The notes: a model not told the origin generated them from the letters alone. DNA of 64,000 nt from Lachnospiraceae bacterium (GCA_029053015.1 JAIDHX010000013.1:53281-117280); one strand, 5' to 3'; shown: positions 33,260-42,518, numbered from the stretch's first letter. Numbers and translations are program-made.

Positions 33260-34554
33260 CGCGCGCCCTCCATTTCCTTCTGATATTGCTGTACCTTCCG
33301 AATCAAATCCCTGTTATACCGCTTCCAGTCCGTATCAAAACGCGCCAGAAAAGTATCGATAGAATCCTCTTTATTGTCCAGAAGGAAGGTCTGTATCATG
33401 GCATCGACGCTCATCTCACTGGGATAATGATGGTCCTGAAAGTCTGCCATTCTGTCGTTTTCAATGTATTCTCTCATGCCTTCCAACTCCGCCGGAATTG
33501 CAAAATCTCCTTCTTTGCAGGTAAGCCCGCCCTGGTCTTCAAGATAAATCCGAATGGTTTCGTCCTCATACAGGAAGCGGAGCACCTCATAGACTGCCTC
33601 TTTGTTCTTGCAGTCCTTCATCACGCAGAACTGCAAATCGATACCGGAATTTAAGATATTGTCCTCTTTATCCGCATTTGCCGGAAACGTAAAGGAACCA
33701 ATATTCATCGTCGGATTTACCTGTCTAATCTGCGGTATGGCATAGCTGCCGATGGGATACATCGCCGACTGCCCTCTCGCAAAGGCGGTACACGCGTCGT
33801 TATAGCTGTAGGCATAGGGATTCGGCTCCGCATAGTCGAGCAGCGCTCTCATTTTTTCCGCAACCCCACGGTAGGATGCCGCAAAGGTCGTCTGTCCCAG
33901 ATTGACCTGATTACAGGTGTCCGAATCGGACAATCCCACCGCAAGCGCGTTCCACGGCGCCAGACATGTCCATGTGTCCTTATAGCCTAAATACAACGGC
34001 AGAATACCTTCGGATTGAATTTCCTCACACAGTGCTATAAATTCATCCCATGTATCCGGAATCTCCCAGCCGTGCTCCTCGAACATATCCTTGTTGTACA
34101 AAATACCCGCCGCGTTCGCCGCATAGGGCAGGGCATAAACGCCATCCTTCGGAATAAACTCCAGTTCCTTTTCCATATCCAGATAGGACTGCTTCACCAT
34201 TCCAAGCTCTGCCAAATCCGAAATATCCATAAACAAATCGGCGTCAAGGAAATTGGAATAGTTGATATCCCCGCCGATTCCCACAATATCAGGATAATCC
34301 TCCCTGATAAACCTTGTCTTCAGTATTGTCATGGCTTCATTCGGCGAATCAATTGTCAGATGGATATCGTCATGCGTCGCGTTGAAGCGCTCTGCTATCT
34401 TTTCAAAAGCAGCTACTGCTTCCGGTTTGTAGGACACCAGTTCCACCTCAATCTTATTGTCCGACGCGCCCTGTCCGCAGCCCGTAAGGCCTAAGACTCC
34501 GGCTGCAATCCCTATCGCCGCAAGCAACGTTTGGGCAATCTTTCTTTTTGACAT
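33256..34554 (-). CDS. Extracellular sugar-binding lipoprotein
   Basis: The 432-residue CUT1 family 1 binding protein has a signal peptide with lipobox LTGC (lipid-modified C26). The mature part shows the classic order: FEKIAERFNATHDDIHLTI, an ILYNKDMFEEHGWEIPDTWDEFIALCE hinge segment (read in parts, about 132-160), and the FARGQSAMYPIGSYA ligand-site region. It delivers alpha-galactosides or sucrose to the permeases, judging by the enzymes encoded beside it. First gene of the operon, divergent from the AraC regulator. Confidence 0.93.
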   Translation of the reverse strand: MSKRKIAQTLLAAIGIAAGVLGLTGCGQGASDNKIEVELVSYKPEAVAAFEKIAERFNATHDDIHLTIDSPNEAMTILKTRFIREDYPDIVGIGGDINYSNFLDADLFMDISDLAELGMVKQSYLDMEKELEFIPKDGVYALPYAANAAGILYNKDMFEEHGWEIPDTWDEFIALCEEIQSEGILPLYLGYKDTWTCLAPWNALAVGLSDSDTCNQVNLGQTTFAASYRGVAEKMRALLDYAEPNPYAYSYNDACTAFARGQSAMYPIGSYAIPQIRQVNPTMNIGSFTFPANADKEDNILNSGIDLQFCVMKDCKNKEAVYEVLRFLYEDETIRIYLEDQGGLTCKEGDFAIPAELEGMREYIENDRMADFQDHHYPSEMSVDAMIQTFLLDNKEDSIDTFLARFDTDWKRYNRDLIRKVQQYQKEMEGAR

Positions 34555-34621
34555 ACTTACCTCTCCTCTCAGTAAAATTTAGTTTCTTTTTTTACGTTAA
34601 ATCTATTTTAACATACCAATT

Positions 34622-34639
34622 TGCTACCAATAAATAGCA
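34622..34639. promoter_or_regulatory. Candidate operator in the divergent araC/binding-protein region
   Basis: TGCTACCAATAAATAGCA has TGCTA and TAGCA arms around eight bases. A further GCTAT half-site follows near 34665. AT-rich promoter-like sequence flanks it on both sides. It is a plausible AraC target, but no footprint can be inferred. Confidence 0.4.
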
Positions 34640-34732
34640 CCATTTTTCATTTTATATGCCACAATGCTATTTTTTATGTTATACTATTATATGATGACGC
34701 ATTTTGGTATATTTTACGGAGAGGAGCTGCCA

Positions 34733-35575
34733 ATGAACAACATTCTTTTCTACATATTTCCTAATGAAAATTTTATCGATTTGAGTATGTACCAATATGG
34801 CTATGAACAGTGCGAGCCGGGACATTCTTTCGGTCCTGTCACAAGAAACCATTACCTGTTCCACTATGTTATCTCAGGCACGGGGACGCTTATGGCGGAC
34901 AATGCCAAGGGGGAAACGCAGACCTACCCTATCAAGAGTGGGCAGGGCTTTTTGATTTTCCCCGGACAGATAAATACCTATTTCGCCGACAAGACGCTTC
35001 CATGGGAATACGTGTGGATTGAATTTGACGGACTTCGGGTCAAAGAAGCGCTGGATTTGACAGGACTTTCCCCAAACACCCCCGTATACCGTCCGCACTC
35101 CAAGGATATTTGCGAACAGATGGTGAACGAGATGCTGTACATCGTTCATCACGCCAAAGAAACGCCCTTTCACCTCATCGGGCATCTCTACCTCTTTCTG
35201 GATTACCTGACCCAGTCCGCAAGAGTAACCGTACCGGTGCAGAGCAGTAAGATGAGTGACTATTACATTAAAGAGGCCATCAACTACATCGAGCAAAATT
35301 TTCAGAACAATATCACCATAGAGGATATTGCCGCCGTCTGTGGCATCAACCGCAGCTATTTTGGGAAAATTTTCCGAAACTCCATAGGCCGTTCGCCACA
35401 GGAGTTTTTGATGAATTACAGAATGGTAAAAGCGACAGAATTGTTAAAGCTGACCTCCCTATCCATCGCAGAAGTCGGCTCTGCCGTCGGATATGAAAAT
35501 CAGCTTCATTTTTCGCGTGCATTTAAAACTGTCTACGGGATTTCCCCGAGAGAATGGAGGAACCGTCACAAATAA
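34733..35575 (+). CDS. AraC-family transcriptional regulator (MsmR/RafR-like)
   Basis: The start is taken at the ATG at 34733 behind GGAGAGGAG, giving 280 residues (the frame is open 23 codons more). An N-terminal cupin-like sugar-sensing domain (about 20-150, HYVISGTGTLMAD and GQGFLIFPGQINTYFAD) is followed by two helix-turn-helix motifs, ITIEDIAAVCGINRSYFGKIF (in two parts) and SIAEVGSAVGYENQLHFSRAFK. It is transcribed away from the transport-alpha-galactosidase operon and is probably its activator. Confidence 0.9.
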   Translation: MNNILFYIFPNENFIDLSMYQYGYEQCEPGHSFGPVTRNHYLFHYVISGTGTLMADNAKGETQTYPIKSGQGFLIFPGQINTYFADKTLPWEYVWIEFDGLRVKEALDLTGLSPNTPVYRPHSKDICEQMVNEMLYIVHHAKETPFHLIGHLYLFLDYLTQSARVTVPVQSSKMSDYYIKEAINYIEQNFQNNITIEDIAAVCGINRSYFGKIFRNSIGRSPQEFLMNYRMVKATELLKLTSLSIAEVGSAVGYENQLHFSRAFKTVYGISPREWRNRHK

Positions 35576-35577
35576 GC

Positions 35578-36513
35578 TTACTGCCTTCCTGCCAGCGCGC
35601 CTGCTATGTCCTCCCGCATGTCGAGAACCGCCTGTCTTGCAGCGTCGCCAAAGTGCTCGCCGCCAAAGGACGCATACTGCTCCTGCTTGTACGCCGCAAT
35701 GATGCCGCGCGAGGAATTGATAATGGCGCCCAGCCCGTCCTCGTTAAAGTAGTGAACCAAATCGGCTCCCTTGCCGCCCTGTGCACCGTACCCAGGCACC
35801 AAAATAAAGGTTTTCGGCATAATCTTACGCAAAATTTTCCCCTGTTCGGGATAGGTCGCACCCACCACAGCGCCGACATTGCTGTAGGAGCCGTCCGGCG
35901 ACATACAGTCCGCGCCCCACTCTACCACCTTCTCCCCTACCAGCTCATGCAAAGCCCTGCCGTCCACAAGACGGTCCTGAAACTCGCCGCTGGAAGGATT
36001 GGATGTCTTGACCAGCACAAAAATCCCCTTATCCTCCTCCTTGCATACCTTGACAAAGGGCTTGATACCGTCCGAGCCAAGATAAGGGTTGACTGTGATA
36101 AAATCCTCGTCAAAACCTCTGTAGGAGTACTCTCCCACCTTGACTGTACCGAGATGCCCTACCGCGTAAGCCTCCGAAGTAGAACCGATGTCGCCGCGCT
36201 TGACGTCGCCAATAACAATCAGTCCCTTTTCCTTACAGTACTCCACCGTCTTTTCAAATACGGCAAGTCCCTCTAATCCAAACTGCTCATACATGGCAAT
36301 CTGAGGTTTTACCGCCGGAATCAAATCATATACCGCATCCACAATCCCCTTGTTGTACTGCCAGACTGCCTCGGCTGCTCCGGAAAGCGTCTCACCATAC
36401 TCCGCAAAAGCCTTCTCCTTGATATGCTCCGGAATATAACTGAGCATGGGGTCAAGCCCTACCACAATGGGAGCGTTTGTCTTTTTTATCTTTTCTATCA
36501 GTTTTTCAATCAT
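35578..36513 (-). CDS. pyrF: Orotidine 5'-phosphate decarboxylase PyrF (class 2)
   Basis: The 311-residue enzyme makes UMP from OMP. The start is placed at the ATG at 36513 (MIEKLIEKIKKTNAP), preceded by AAAGG. The group 2 decarboxylase motif VIGDVKRGDIGSTSEAY contains the catalytic Asp-Lys-Asp. PIVVGLDPMLSYIP, FVLVKTSNPSS and the phosphate-binding PGYGAQGG are also present. Length and motifs fit the class 2 (PyrF/UraA-like) form. It converges on the AraC gene with two bases between stops. Confidence 0.95.
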   Translation of the reverse strand: MIEKLIEKIKKTNAPIVVGLDPMLSYIPEHIKEKAFAEYGETLSGAAEAVWQYNKGIVDAVYDLIPAVKPQIAMYEQFGLEGLAVFEKTVEYCKEKGLIVIGDVKRGDIGSTSEAYAVGHLGTVKVGEYSYRGFDEDFITVNPYLGSDGIKPFVKVCKEEDKGIFVLVKTSNPSSGEFQDRLVDGRALHELVGEKVVEWGADCMSPDGSYSNVGAVVGATYPEQGKILRKIMPKTFILVPGYGAQGGKGADLVHYFNEDGLGAIINSSRGIIAAYKQEQYASFGGEHFGDAARQAVLDMREDIAGALAGRQ

Positions 36514-36650
36514 GCTGTGACCGTGCCTTTCTCGTTGTTTATAGGAAAATAGTTTCTTTCCGAATTGTACCATAGAACAGGGGGAGGCGCAACTTCTTCA
36601 TAAGTTCAAGTATCCGCTTCTTTTCCTAACCGCTGATAATACTTATCGTT

Positions 36651-36881
36651 TTATATCTCTGTCTGTATCAGATTTCCGAAATTTCTCTCATCTTGGAAAA
36701 GACCGTATACATATGCTGAACTTTCAAGATATAATCCCGTTTCAACATCTGTGAGTTTATCAAAAGTTTGTGAGTTGTAAAAAAGATCCATCGCCTTATC
36801 GTATTCAACCATCAAATCTTTCACCATATACTCAATAATATCCTGAATATTATATTCCATTAGCTGTTCCTGCTTTGTCAT
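36651..36881 (-). CDS. DUF3791-like small protein, third gene of decayed module
   Basis: 76 residues from the ATG at 36881, which overlaps the stop of the upstream gene by four bases (ATGA). The sequence MTKQEQLMEYNIQDIIEYMVKD then AMDLFYNSQTFDKLTD and ESSAYVYGLFQDE parallels the third protein of the intact module (ALTFFYHSNLYQLVKNG, MSDAYLAEDLQEE). It probably binds or neutralises the DUF3990 protein, if the module is a toxin-antitoxin pair, which is inference. Confidence 0.65.
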   Translation of the reverse strand: MTKQEQLMEYNIQDIIEYMVKDLMVEYDKAMDLFYNSQTFDKLTDVETGLYLESSAYVYGLFQDERNFGNLIQTEI

Positions 36882-37168
36882 AATAAAACATCCACCTTCC
36901 TTAAAAACTTTACGGCCCGCTCCGTATGGAATGAGCACTGATTCGTTGTTTCCCGAAATGTCATTCCGTTTATTAAAGTTTCAAGTGAAATCAGTCTATT
37001 CTGGTATTGACGAAAAAGCACAGCCATATCATCATCTGCAATCGGACCGGATACAATATCATATTTACAATCAAAGTTACAATCCTCACTGCCAAAATCC
37101 TTATAAGGACGGCACAGTGCCAAATCAATTGACTGTATGTCAAGATTCGTTCCATGATATAAAATCAT
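36878..37168 (-). pseudogene. DUF3990 protein with internal deletion
   Basis: The 96-residue frame begins MILYHGTNLDIQ and reaches RPYKDFGSEDCNF, then jumps to YDIVSGPIADDDMAVLF and TNQCSFHTERAVKFL. The intact paralogue at 49907 has about 60 further residues at this point, including the GRGFYVT motif. The frame is kept, so the gene is still translated between its coupled neighbours, but the probable catalytic middle is gone. I call it a decayed effector. Confidence 0.7.
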
Positions 37169-37386
37169 GCCAGTATTCCTCCGTTCTTTTCGCAGATCCT
37201 CCGCATATCATCAAGCGCGTCATCCAGTGACAGCGTGTGCTCAATATCATAATTTTCTTTTAAAAATTCTATCGCCCTATATTCAAAAAGAAACCGAAAC
37301 GCTTCTTTCATTGTTAAGTTATGTCTGTGTGCAAATTCACTGACACAGGCAACTGCATAGTTTATTTGCTTTCTTTCCTCGCTCAT
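37165..37386 (-). CDS. DUF3791 small protein, first gene of decayed module
   Basis: 73 residues: MSEERKQINYAVACVSEFAHRHNLTMKEAFRFLFEY then a Ser/Asp-rich end. The soluble helical design matches DUF3791 (recalled). Its stop overlaps the DUF3990 start by four bases. Ribosome binding site AAGGAGAAAGG. The equivalent gene heads the intact module. Confidence 0.7.
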   Translation of the reverse strand: MSEERKQINYAVACVSEFAHRHNLTMKEAFRFLFEYRAIEFLKENYDIEHTLSLDDALDDMRRICEKNGGILA

Positions 37387-37593
37387 AACATGCCCCTTTC
37401 TCCTTACTCATATGTTATCATAAAACAAAGGCATTATCAATGCAATGACGCTATGCTTTTACATGATTTCTCTACGATTTCATCGGCATATTCCACCGTA
37501 CTTTGCTTTAATGATTCTTTTTCATGCACCTGAAATTATATATTTCATATGGCACCAACGTCAATATTCCGATAAGGCAGATAAGCATAATTA

Positions 37594-39075
37594 TTATTGC
37601 TTATTGAGCAGTTCATCCAGAGGTATCTTTTTCGCGTTCTCTTCATATCCTACATTCTTGATTCTTCTTCCTTCCCCTATTTCTTCCCATATTTCATTCA
37701 TAATCGTATTGATCTCATCATAATTTGCCTGATTTTCCGGCGTCATTTCCAATGTATCATCATGAGAATAAATTCCTTCCCAGCTCAGTTCTTTTTCTTC
37801 CTGCCCATCCTTATATAATATCAAGTTCTCGCTTTCCCAACGCACATCTTCCTCGGTGTATCCAAAATCTCTGAAACATTTTACGATATATTCTATCTTC
37901 CCTTCTGCATTATAACGTCCGACTATAGTTCCGGCTCCGCCGCCCATTGAAAATATGCCGTTCCCATGATACTCTATCTCCGACATGCGCATCCACAAAA
38001 AATACTCCCACGTCTCCCATTGATATAATTTCCCGTCCTCTTCGTGAAATACAAGCAAATCCCCATCTATATCGTCCCATTGCACCAATATCAATAACTC
38101 TTTTTCCCCATCCCCGTCTAAATCCTCCGCCATATAATGGACACCATAATTGACGCCAAACACATCTTGTTCATAACATTCATATATGTATCGGCTTTCC
38201 TCCGTCTCCGCATCACAGGCAGTGATTTCTTTATCTATGAACGCAGCAAATACAGGATTATCCCTGACACCTTCGTCCTCCAGATAAAACACGTAGTCAG
38301 TATCGACCGTTTCCGTTAATTCCGAAGCACCGTCTTGTCCCAAGAGATCTATAAATTCATCCATGGAGATATGCAGCGTTATCGTATCTTCCGAGGAAAC
38401 AACCGTGCCGATCAATTCCTGTGCTTCCAACGAAAAATCAACAAAGGACTGATACATTTTCTCATCAATCACGGCAATATTCACACACAAATCACCGGAC
38501 TCATTTGCAGTCAGCATCAGTTCGTGTCCATGTGACTGGAGCGGACAATCCAGTATCGTTACTTCTTTTTTTACAGGGTCAAAATATCCTATACTTAAAG
38601 CATGCACACCTGAGCCGAATGAAAATGTATAATATAATTCATACGCCCCATCCTGATTCAAATCCGCCAGAGCCATACTCGTCAAGCCGAATCCGCCAAA
38701 GCATGTACCGATACTGTATACCTCACCGTCATACATAATAAAGGAATCCGTACTGGAAACATCTTTAAAAATCTCAAACTCGGAATTATCCGCGATATAA
38801 TCAGGCGTTATGTTATAAAAATCGCTCTCTTCCTCTGTATAACCTGCGCATTTTGTAAATTCGGAAACCCGTGTTTTGGAGGGAACGATTGTCAGTTTCG
38901 ATTCCGACGCAATCACCGCGGGAGGCATGTCCTGAGCCGGCGTTTGGGAGGAAGCAATTGACACATCCGATTCCATATCCTTAAAATCCATGTTCGGGCC
39001 GGGCTTTTGGGCGCAGGCTGACAGACTGCATATCATACAAAACAACAGGCATATTGCTTTTATCTTTTTTCCCAT
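37594..39075 (-). CDS. Lipoprotein with FG-GAP/EF-hand-like repeats, function unknown
   Basis: The start is taken at the ATG at 39075, giving 493 residues. The signal peptide with lipobox LSAC modifies C21. The mature region is acidic and contains two calcium-loop-like segments, ALADLNQDGAYELYYTF and AEDLDGDGEKELLILVQWDD, of the kind found in FG-GAP/VCBS-like surface proteins. It is anchored outside the membrane. It follows two other unknown membrane proteins on the same strand and may work with them. No family is recognised. Confidence 0.7.
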   Translation of the reverse strand: MGKKIKAICLLFCMICSLSACAQKPGPNMDFKDMESDVSIASSQTPAQDMPPAVIASESKLTIVPSKTRVSEFTKCAGYTEEESDFYNITPDYIADNSEFEIFKDVSSTDSFIMYDGEVYSIGTCFGGFGLTSMALADLNQDGAYELYYTFSFGSGVHALSIGYFDPVKKEVTILDCPLQSHGHELMLTANESGDLCVNIAVIDEKMYQSFVDFSLEAQELIGTVVSSEDTITLHISMDEFIDLLGQDGASELTETVDTDYVFYLEDEGVRDNPVFAAFIDKEITACDAETEESRYIYECYEQDVFGVNYGVHYMAEDLDGDGEKELLILVQWDDIDGDLLVFHEEDGKLYQWETWEYFLWMRMSEIEYHGNGIFSMGGGAGTIVGRYNAEGKIEYIVKCFRDFGYTEEDVRWESENLILYKDGQEEKELSWEGIYSHDDTLEMTPENQANYDEINTIMNEIWEEIGEGRRIKNVGYEENAKKIPLDELLNKQ

Positions 39076-39103
39076 ACTATTTCTATTCCCTTCCCGAATC
39101 ACA

Positions 39104-39505
39104 TTAATGCCCTTCTATATTATCAACGAACGGAGCCGACGTATTGAGGTAAAATAAGTAATTTCCATCCTCTGTTTGATATACATAACAGTACCAATCA
39201 TTAAACTCATAGTACGCCGACATTCTATTTACGATTTCAGATTCCTCCATATTTGTTGAAAATACAACAGTAGACAAACAGTCAACATGATTTCCTGTTG
39301 GTCCTGTATTGCCCGTTTCTGAATATACATTGATAATCTCAATGTCAGGAATTTCATTTTTCAGATTTATTTGTAATTGCTTTGTTTGCCGTCCGGTGGC
39401 AATATGATTTACGCACATGCCAAAGATTTCATATAGTATAAAGACTGCTATTACGATAACCGGCAAAAGCAAAAGCGCCAACCCTGTTCTTTTTAACCAT
39501 TTCAT
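39104..39505 (-). CDS. Membrane-anchored protein of unknown function
   Basis: 133 residues with one N-terminal transmembrane helix (about 8-28, LALLLLPVIVIAVFILYEIF) and an extracellular domain of about 100 residues, with no lipobox. The outer part has an alternating polar/hydrophobic pattern suggesting beta strands (DIEIINVYSETGN, NDWYCYVYQTEDGNYLFYL). It lies ten bases after the 371-residue gene and just before the lipoprotein. Confidence 0.65.
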   Translation of the reverse strand: MKWLKRTGLALLLLPVIVIAVFILYEIFGMCVNHIATGRQTKQLQINLKNEIPDIEIINVYSETGNTGPTGNHVDCLSTVVFSTNMEESEIVNRMSAYYEFNDWYCYVYQTEDGNYLFYLNTSAPFVDNIEGH

Positions 39506-39515
39506 AATTTGTCTC

Positions 39516-40631
39516 CTATCCCATTATATAAACGTACATTTTCCCGCTTTCATCATAGACTACATAAGCAATTATTTCTCTGGTCTTTGCTCTTTTTCCC
39601 TCCATAAAAACGGAAAAAACATATCGGACGTCGCCATTCTCTATTTCTTCCGAAAACTCACTTTTTGGCAGAGGAGGGGCTTCCGATGGAATTATGAACC
39701 TGTTTTGCAGAATATTGATGACCTCTTCTTCATATCCCTGCTTTACTTCCAGCTTAATCTGCGCGACTTCCTCGTAATACTCCGATTCCACCACATCACC
39801 TGCCGCCGATTCCATGCAGTCACTCCATTCTATTTCCAGTAATTCTTCCGTGTATGTACACAACTCAGCCGACGCTTCCACATTCCCGCTTTCTTTTTCT
39901 TTTAGAATCCTGCTTTCTCCATTTTCGTCAACCAGTACAATCTGTCGTAAATCCTCCCATGCTGCCGGATAGGTAAAATGCAATACAACCACTTGATTCC
40001 CTTCCACAAAATAGACAGGTCTCAGCATGCCGCTTCCAATGAACGCATCCGGCTCTCCCAGCTTATCTCCGATTTCAATTCCGGAGCTTCCCAGTTCAAT
40101 GTCAGAAACAGCCTCCATGGTAATTTTTTCACCCCTTATCGGATAGGTGACGTCAAAGCCTTCCACATGAATTGTAATATACTCTTTCTCTCTTTTTGGA
40201 GAAATCGTTACGGTAAATAAAATCAAAATTACTGCCCCAGTCAGCAAAACCGCCAAAAAAATCAATGCTTTTTTCCCGCCTGTTTTGGCGGACGTTTTAC
40301 ACTCTTTTCTTCTCAATACCAGATAGAGCACTGCCACGATAAACAACCATATTATCAGCACTTTTATATCATTTAAAATAAAGTCTTTCAATTCCCAGTT
40401 TTTGTATATCCTGTAATTAGGGTCTGCGGGGTCGTCATATGCTATGAAGGCAATAAAGACATTGAACACCGCAACAATAGAATAAAGGATGGTACAGGGA
40501 ATGAGCCACCAGTATTTTAAGGTTTTCTTTCTTATTTTTCTCCGGATTGCTGCGGCACCTGCGAAAACAGAAAGCAGGAACAGCCCCATATAGAACTTCA
40601 TCATAATATCTGCATATGTTTCAATACTCAT
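39516..40631 (-). CDS. Polytopic membrane protein with C-terminal outer domain, unknown
   Basis: 371 residues with about four hydrophobic helices in the first 145 residues (near 10-28, 40-63, 88-107, 123-143), then a soluble, acidic domain (about 150-371) that begins KREKEYITIHVEGFDVTYPIRGEK. An AAAAGGAG site precedes the ATG. It is the first of three genes (to 37594) that look co-transcribed. No family is recognised; the outer domain may bind a ligand or the lipoprotein. Confidence 0.65.
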   Translation of the reverse strand: MSIETYADIMMKFYMGLFLLSVFAGAAAIRRKIRKKTLKYWWLIPCTILYSIVAVFNVFIAFIAYDDPADPNYRIYKNWELKDFILNDIKVLIIWLFIVAVLYLVLRRKECKTSAKTGGKKALIFLAVLLTGAVILILFTVTISPKREKEYITIHVEGFDVTYPIRGEKITMEAVSDIELGSSGIEIGDKLGEPDAFIGSGMLRPVYFVEGNQVVVLHFTYPAAWEDLRQIVLVDENGESRILKEKESGNVEASAELCTYTEELLEIEWSDCMESAAGDVVESEYYEEVAQIKLEVKQGYEEEVINILQNRFIIPSEAPPLPKSEFSEEIENGDVRYVFSVFMEGKRAKTREIIAYVVYDESGKMYVYIMG

Positions 40632-40683
40632 ATAAAATCTCCTTTTCCCTTATATAAGGAATACCCCTGAGGCGCCAAAAAAG

Positions 40684-40712
40684 TTGCACACGCCTTCTTT
40701 TTATTTTATACT
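40684..40712 (+). promoter_or_regulatory. Promoter of the DUF4956 gene
   Basis: TTGCAC (40684-40689), 17 bases, then TATACT (40707-40712), about 55 bases before the chosen ATG. This argues against translation starting further upstream. Confidence 0.7.
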
Positions 40713-40773
40713 ATTTAGAGAAACGCTGATGAAAGCGCTTCTTTCACATGATAGAGAAAGGACTCTGCCGCTT

Positions 40774-41448
40774 ATGCTGAACCATTTTTTAACCATACCT
40801 ACTTTAGACGCCAGTATTAAGGCATTTATTCTTTGCACCGCCGCCTCCCTCTTTTTTGGTGTGCTGGTGGCGCTGCTGCATATGTATAAAAACAGCTACA
40901 GCAAAAACTTTATCCTGACGCTTGTCATTCTTCCCGTTATCGTACAGGCTGTCATTATGCTGGTCAACGGCAATCTGGGAACCGGCGTTGCCGTGCTTGG
41001 CGCGTTCAGCCTGATTCGGTTCCGCTCCGCAGAGGGCAACTCACGTGAAATCACCAGCCTCTTTCTTGCCATGTCCATCGGGCTTGCCACAGGACTCGGC
41101 AGTATCGGGGTTGCCGGACTGCTGCTGCTTGCAGTAGGCGCCGCCATTCTCCTCGTATACGCGCTTCCCTTTCAGGGCAAAAAGGAAAATGCAAGGCTGC
41201 TTACCATTTTTGTACCGCGGGATATGGATTACGGGAATGCATTTGACGATGTACTTGCCGGATACACAAAATCCGCGCGGCTCGTCAAAGTAAATGACAG
41301 CGGCGCGGACTCTTCCTGCGAATTGCAGTACCTTATACAACTAAAAACAGAAGACAATACAAAAGCGTTTCTTGATGAGCTTCGCCGCCTCAACGGCGAG
41401 CTGCCCGTTTCCCTACGGCTGCTTCCCGCCGTCCGCGGCGGACTGTAA
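40774..41448 (+). CDS. DUF4956 membrane protein
   Basis: 224 residues from the ATG at 40774 behind AAGGA. Four hydrophobic segments fill the first 130 residues, including the conserved GNLGTGVAVLGAFSLIRFRSAEGNSREI segment (read in parts), followed by a cytoplasmic ferredoxin-like domain of about 90 residues. DUF4956 proteins are often found beside polyphosphate VTC-type or spore-coat CotH genes; neither is visible here. It stands alone on the plus strand, with its own promoter. Confidence 0.8.
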   Translation: MLNHFLTIPTLDASIKAFILCTAASLFFGVLVALLHMYKNSYSKNFILTLVILPVIVQAVIMLVNGNLGTGVAVLGAFSLIRFRSAEGNSREITSLFLAMSIGLATGLGSIGVAGLLLLAVGAAILLVYALPFQGKKENARLLTIFVPRDMDYGNAFDDVLAGYTKSARLVKVNDSGADSSCELQYLIQLKTEDNTKAFLDELRRLNGELPVSLRLLPAVRGGL

Positions 41449-41450
41449 GG

Positions 41451-42518
41451 CTATTGTATCAGCCTTTTCAGAAGCGGAATCCGAAGTAAAACCGCAGATA
41501 TCAGCCCCGACAAAGCCACGGTGCAGACTGTCAGAAGCGGAATGGACAGTATCGGCGTACACAGAGAAGTCTTAAATCCAATGCTGTTAAACAGGATAAT
41601 CGCCAGCGGATGCAAAAGGTAGATACCAAAAACGGTACTTGCCAGGAAACCAAGCGTTTTTCCCGTTTTTTCAGAACAAGCCGCTTTTTTGTCAATGGAC
41701 TGTCCCGCCACAAAAATCGCGGCTGCAGTGAAAAAGGTCGTTGCGGCAAGCGGCGTGTTCATATGGAAGGAAAGCAGCCCCGTAGCGCGGGCGTCAAGAA
41801 CGCCAAAAACACATGCCAGAAGAAAACTGAGTCCGCCCGCTATATAGAGAGCGACACGCTTCTTTTCTGTTATTTCCTCCCGCCAGTTGTGCAGATAATG
41901 TCCCAGCACAAAATAACCGAGATACCCGCCAAACAGATAAAAATCATTGGAAGCAAAAAAATCTGCCAGCAGATATTTAAACTTAAATTCATAGTGGAGC
42001 AGTGTCGGCACGAAAAGCGCCGTAATAAAAAACACACATAAAAAATACCTGCATATTTTCTTTTCCGCAAATCCTTTTTTCACAAACGGCACCGCCATAT
42101 AGAGTGTGGCAATCATGGGCAGATACCAGAGATGGTAATACCCCCTCTGCTGAATCAATGCCAGAATCACATCATTCTTGATATTGGAAAGTGTAAAAGC
42201 TTCCCCTCTTTCCAGCATGCTAACGACTTGATAAAACGCTTTCCAAATATAGTACAGGACAAAGAAATGCAGCGTCTTGTGCAAAAGCAGCGTCTTTAAA
42301 TCCGTCTCCCGCTCCTGCCGCAGGGCAAGTGCGCCGCTTATCATGACAAAAAGCGCCACACCGGAAAAGGCAAGACAGTTGAAAGCATTGGTAACTGCAA
42401 ACGCAGCGCCGTCCATAGGCAGGCTTTCAATCTGCTGTGCCGAAATATGTACCATAACCACTAAAATACCCGCTATAACGCGAACCAAATCAAGATATAC
42501 AATCCGTTCTTTTTGCAA
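41451..42518 (-). CDS. Membrane acyltransferase family 3
   Basis: The 355-residue protein has about ten transmembrane helices. The N-terminal YLDLVRVIAGILVVMVHI includes the conserved R and H of acyltransferase_3 (OafA/WecH type). It probably adds acetyl or succinyl groups to a surface glycan or lipid. It is convergent with the DUF4956 gene, with two bases between the stops. Confidence 0.85.
   Translation of the reverse strand: MQKERIVYLDLVRVIAGILVVMVHISAQQIESLPMDGAAFAVTNAFNCLAFSGVALFVMISGALALRQERETDLKTLLLHKTLHFFVLYYIWKAFYQVVSMLERGEAFTLSNIKNDVILALIQQRGYYHLWYLPMIATLYMAVPFVKKGFAEKKICRYFLCVFFITALFVPTLLHYEFKFKYLLADFFASNDFYLFGGYLGYFVLGHYLHNWREEITEKKRVALYIAGGLSFLLACVFGVLDARATGLLSFHMNTPLAATTFFTAAAIFVAGQSIDKKAACSEKTGKTLGFLASTVFGIYLLHPLAIILFNSIGFKTSLCTPILSIPLLTVCTVALSGLISAVLLRIPLLKRLIQ

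Noticed and set aside
37390..37593. Short hydrophobic and charged frames between the lipoprotein gene and the DUF3791 gene on the minus strand
   Set aside because: Two pieces in different frames (about 25 and 30 codons) could be a broken small gene, but neither has a ribosome binding site and no homologue is recognised.
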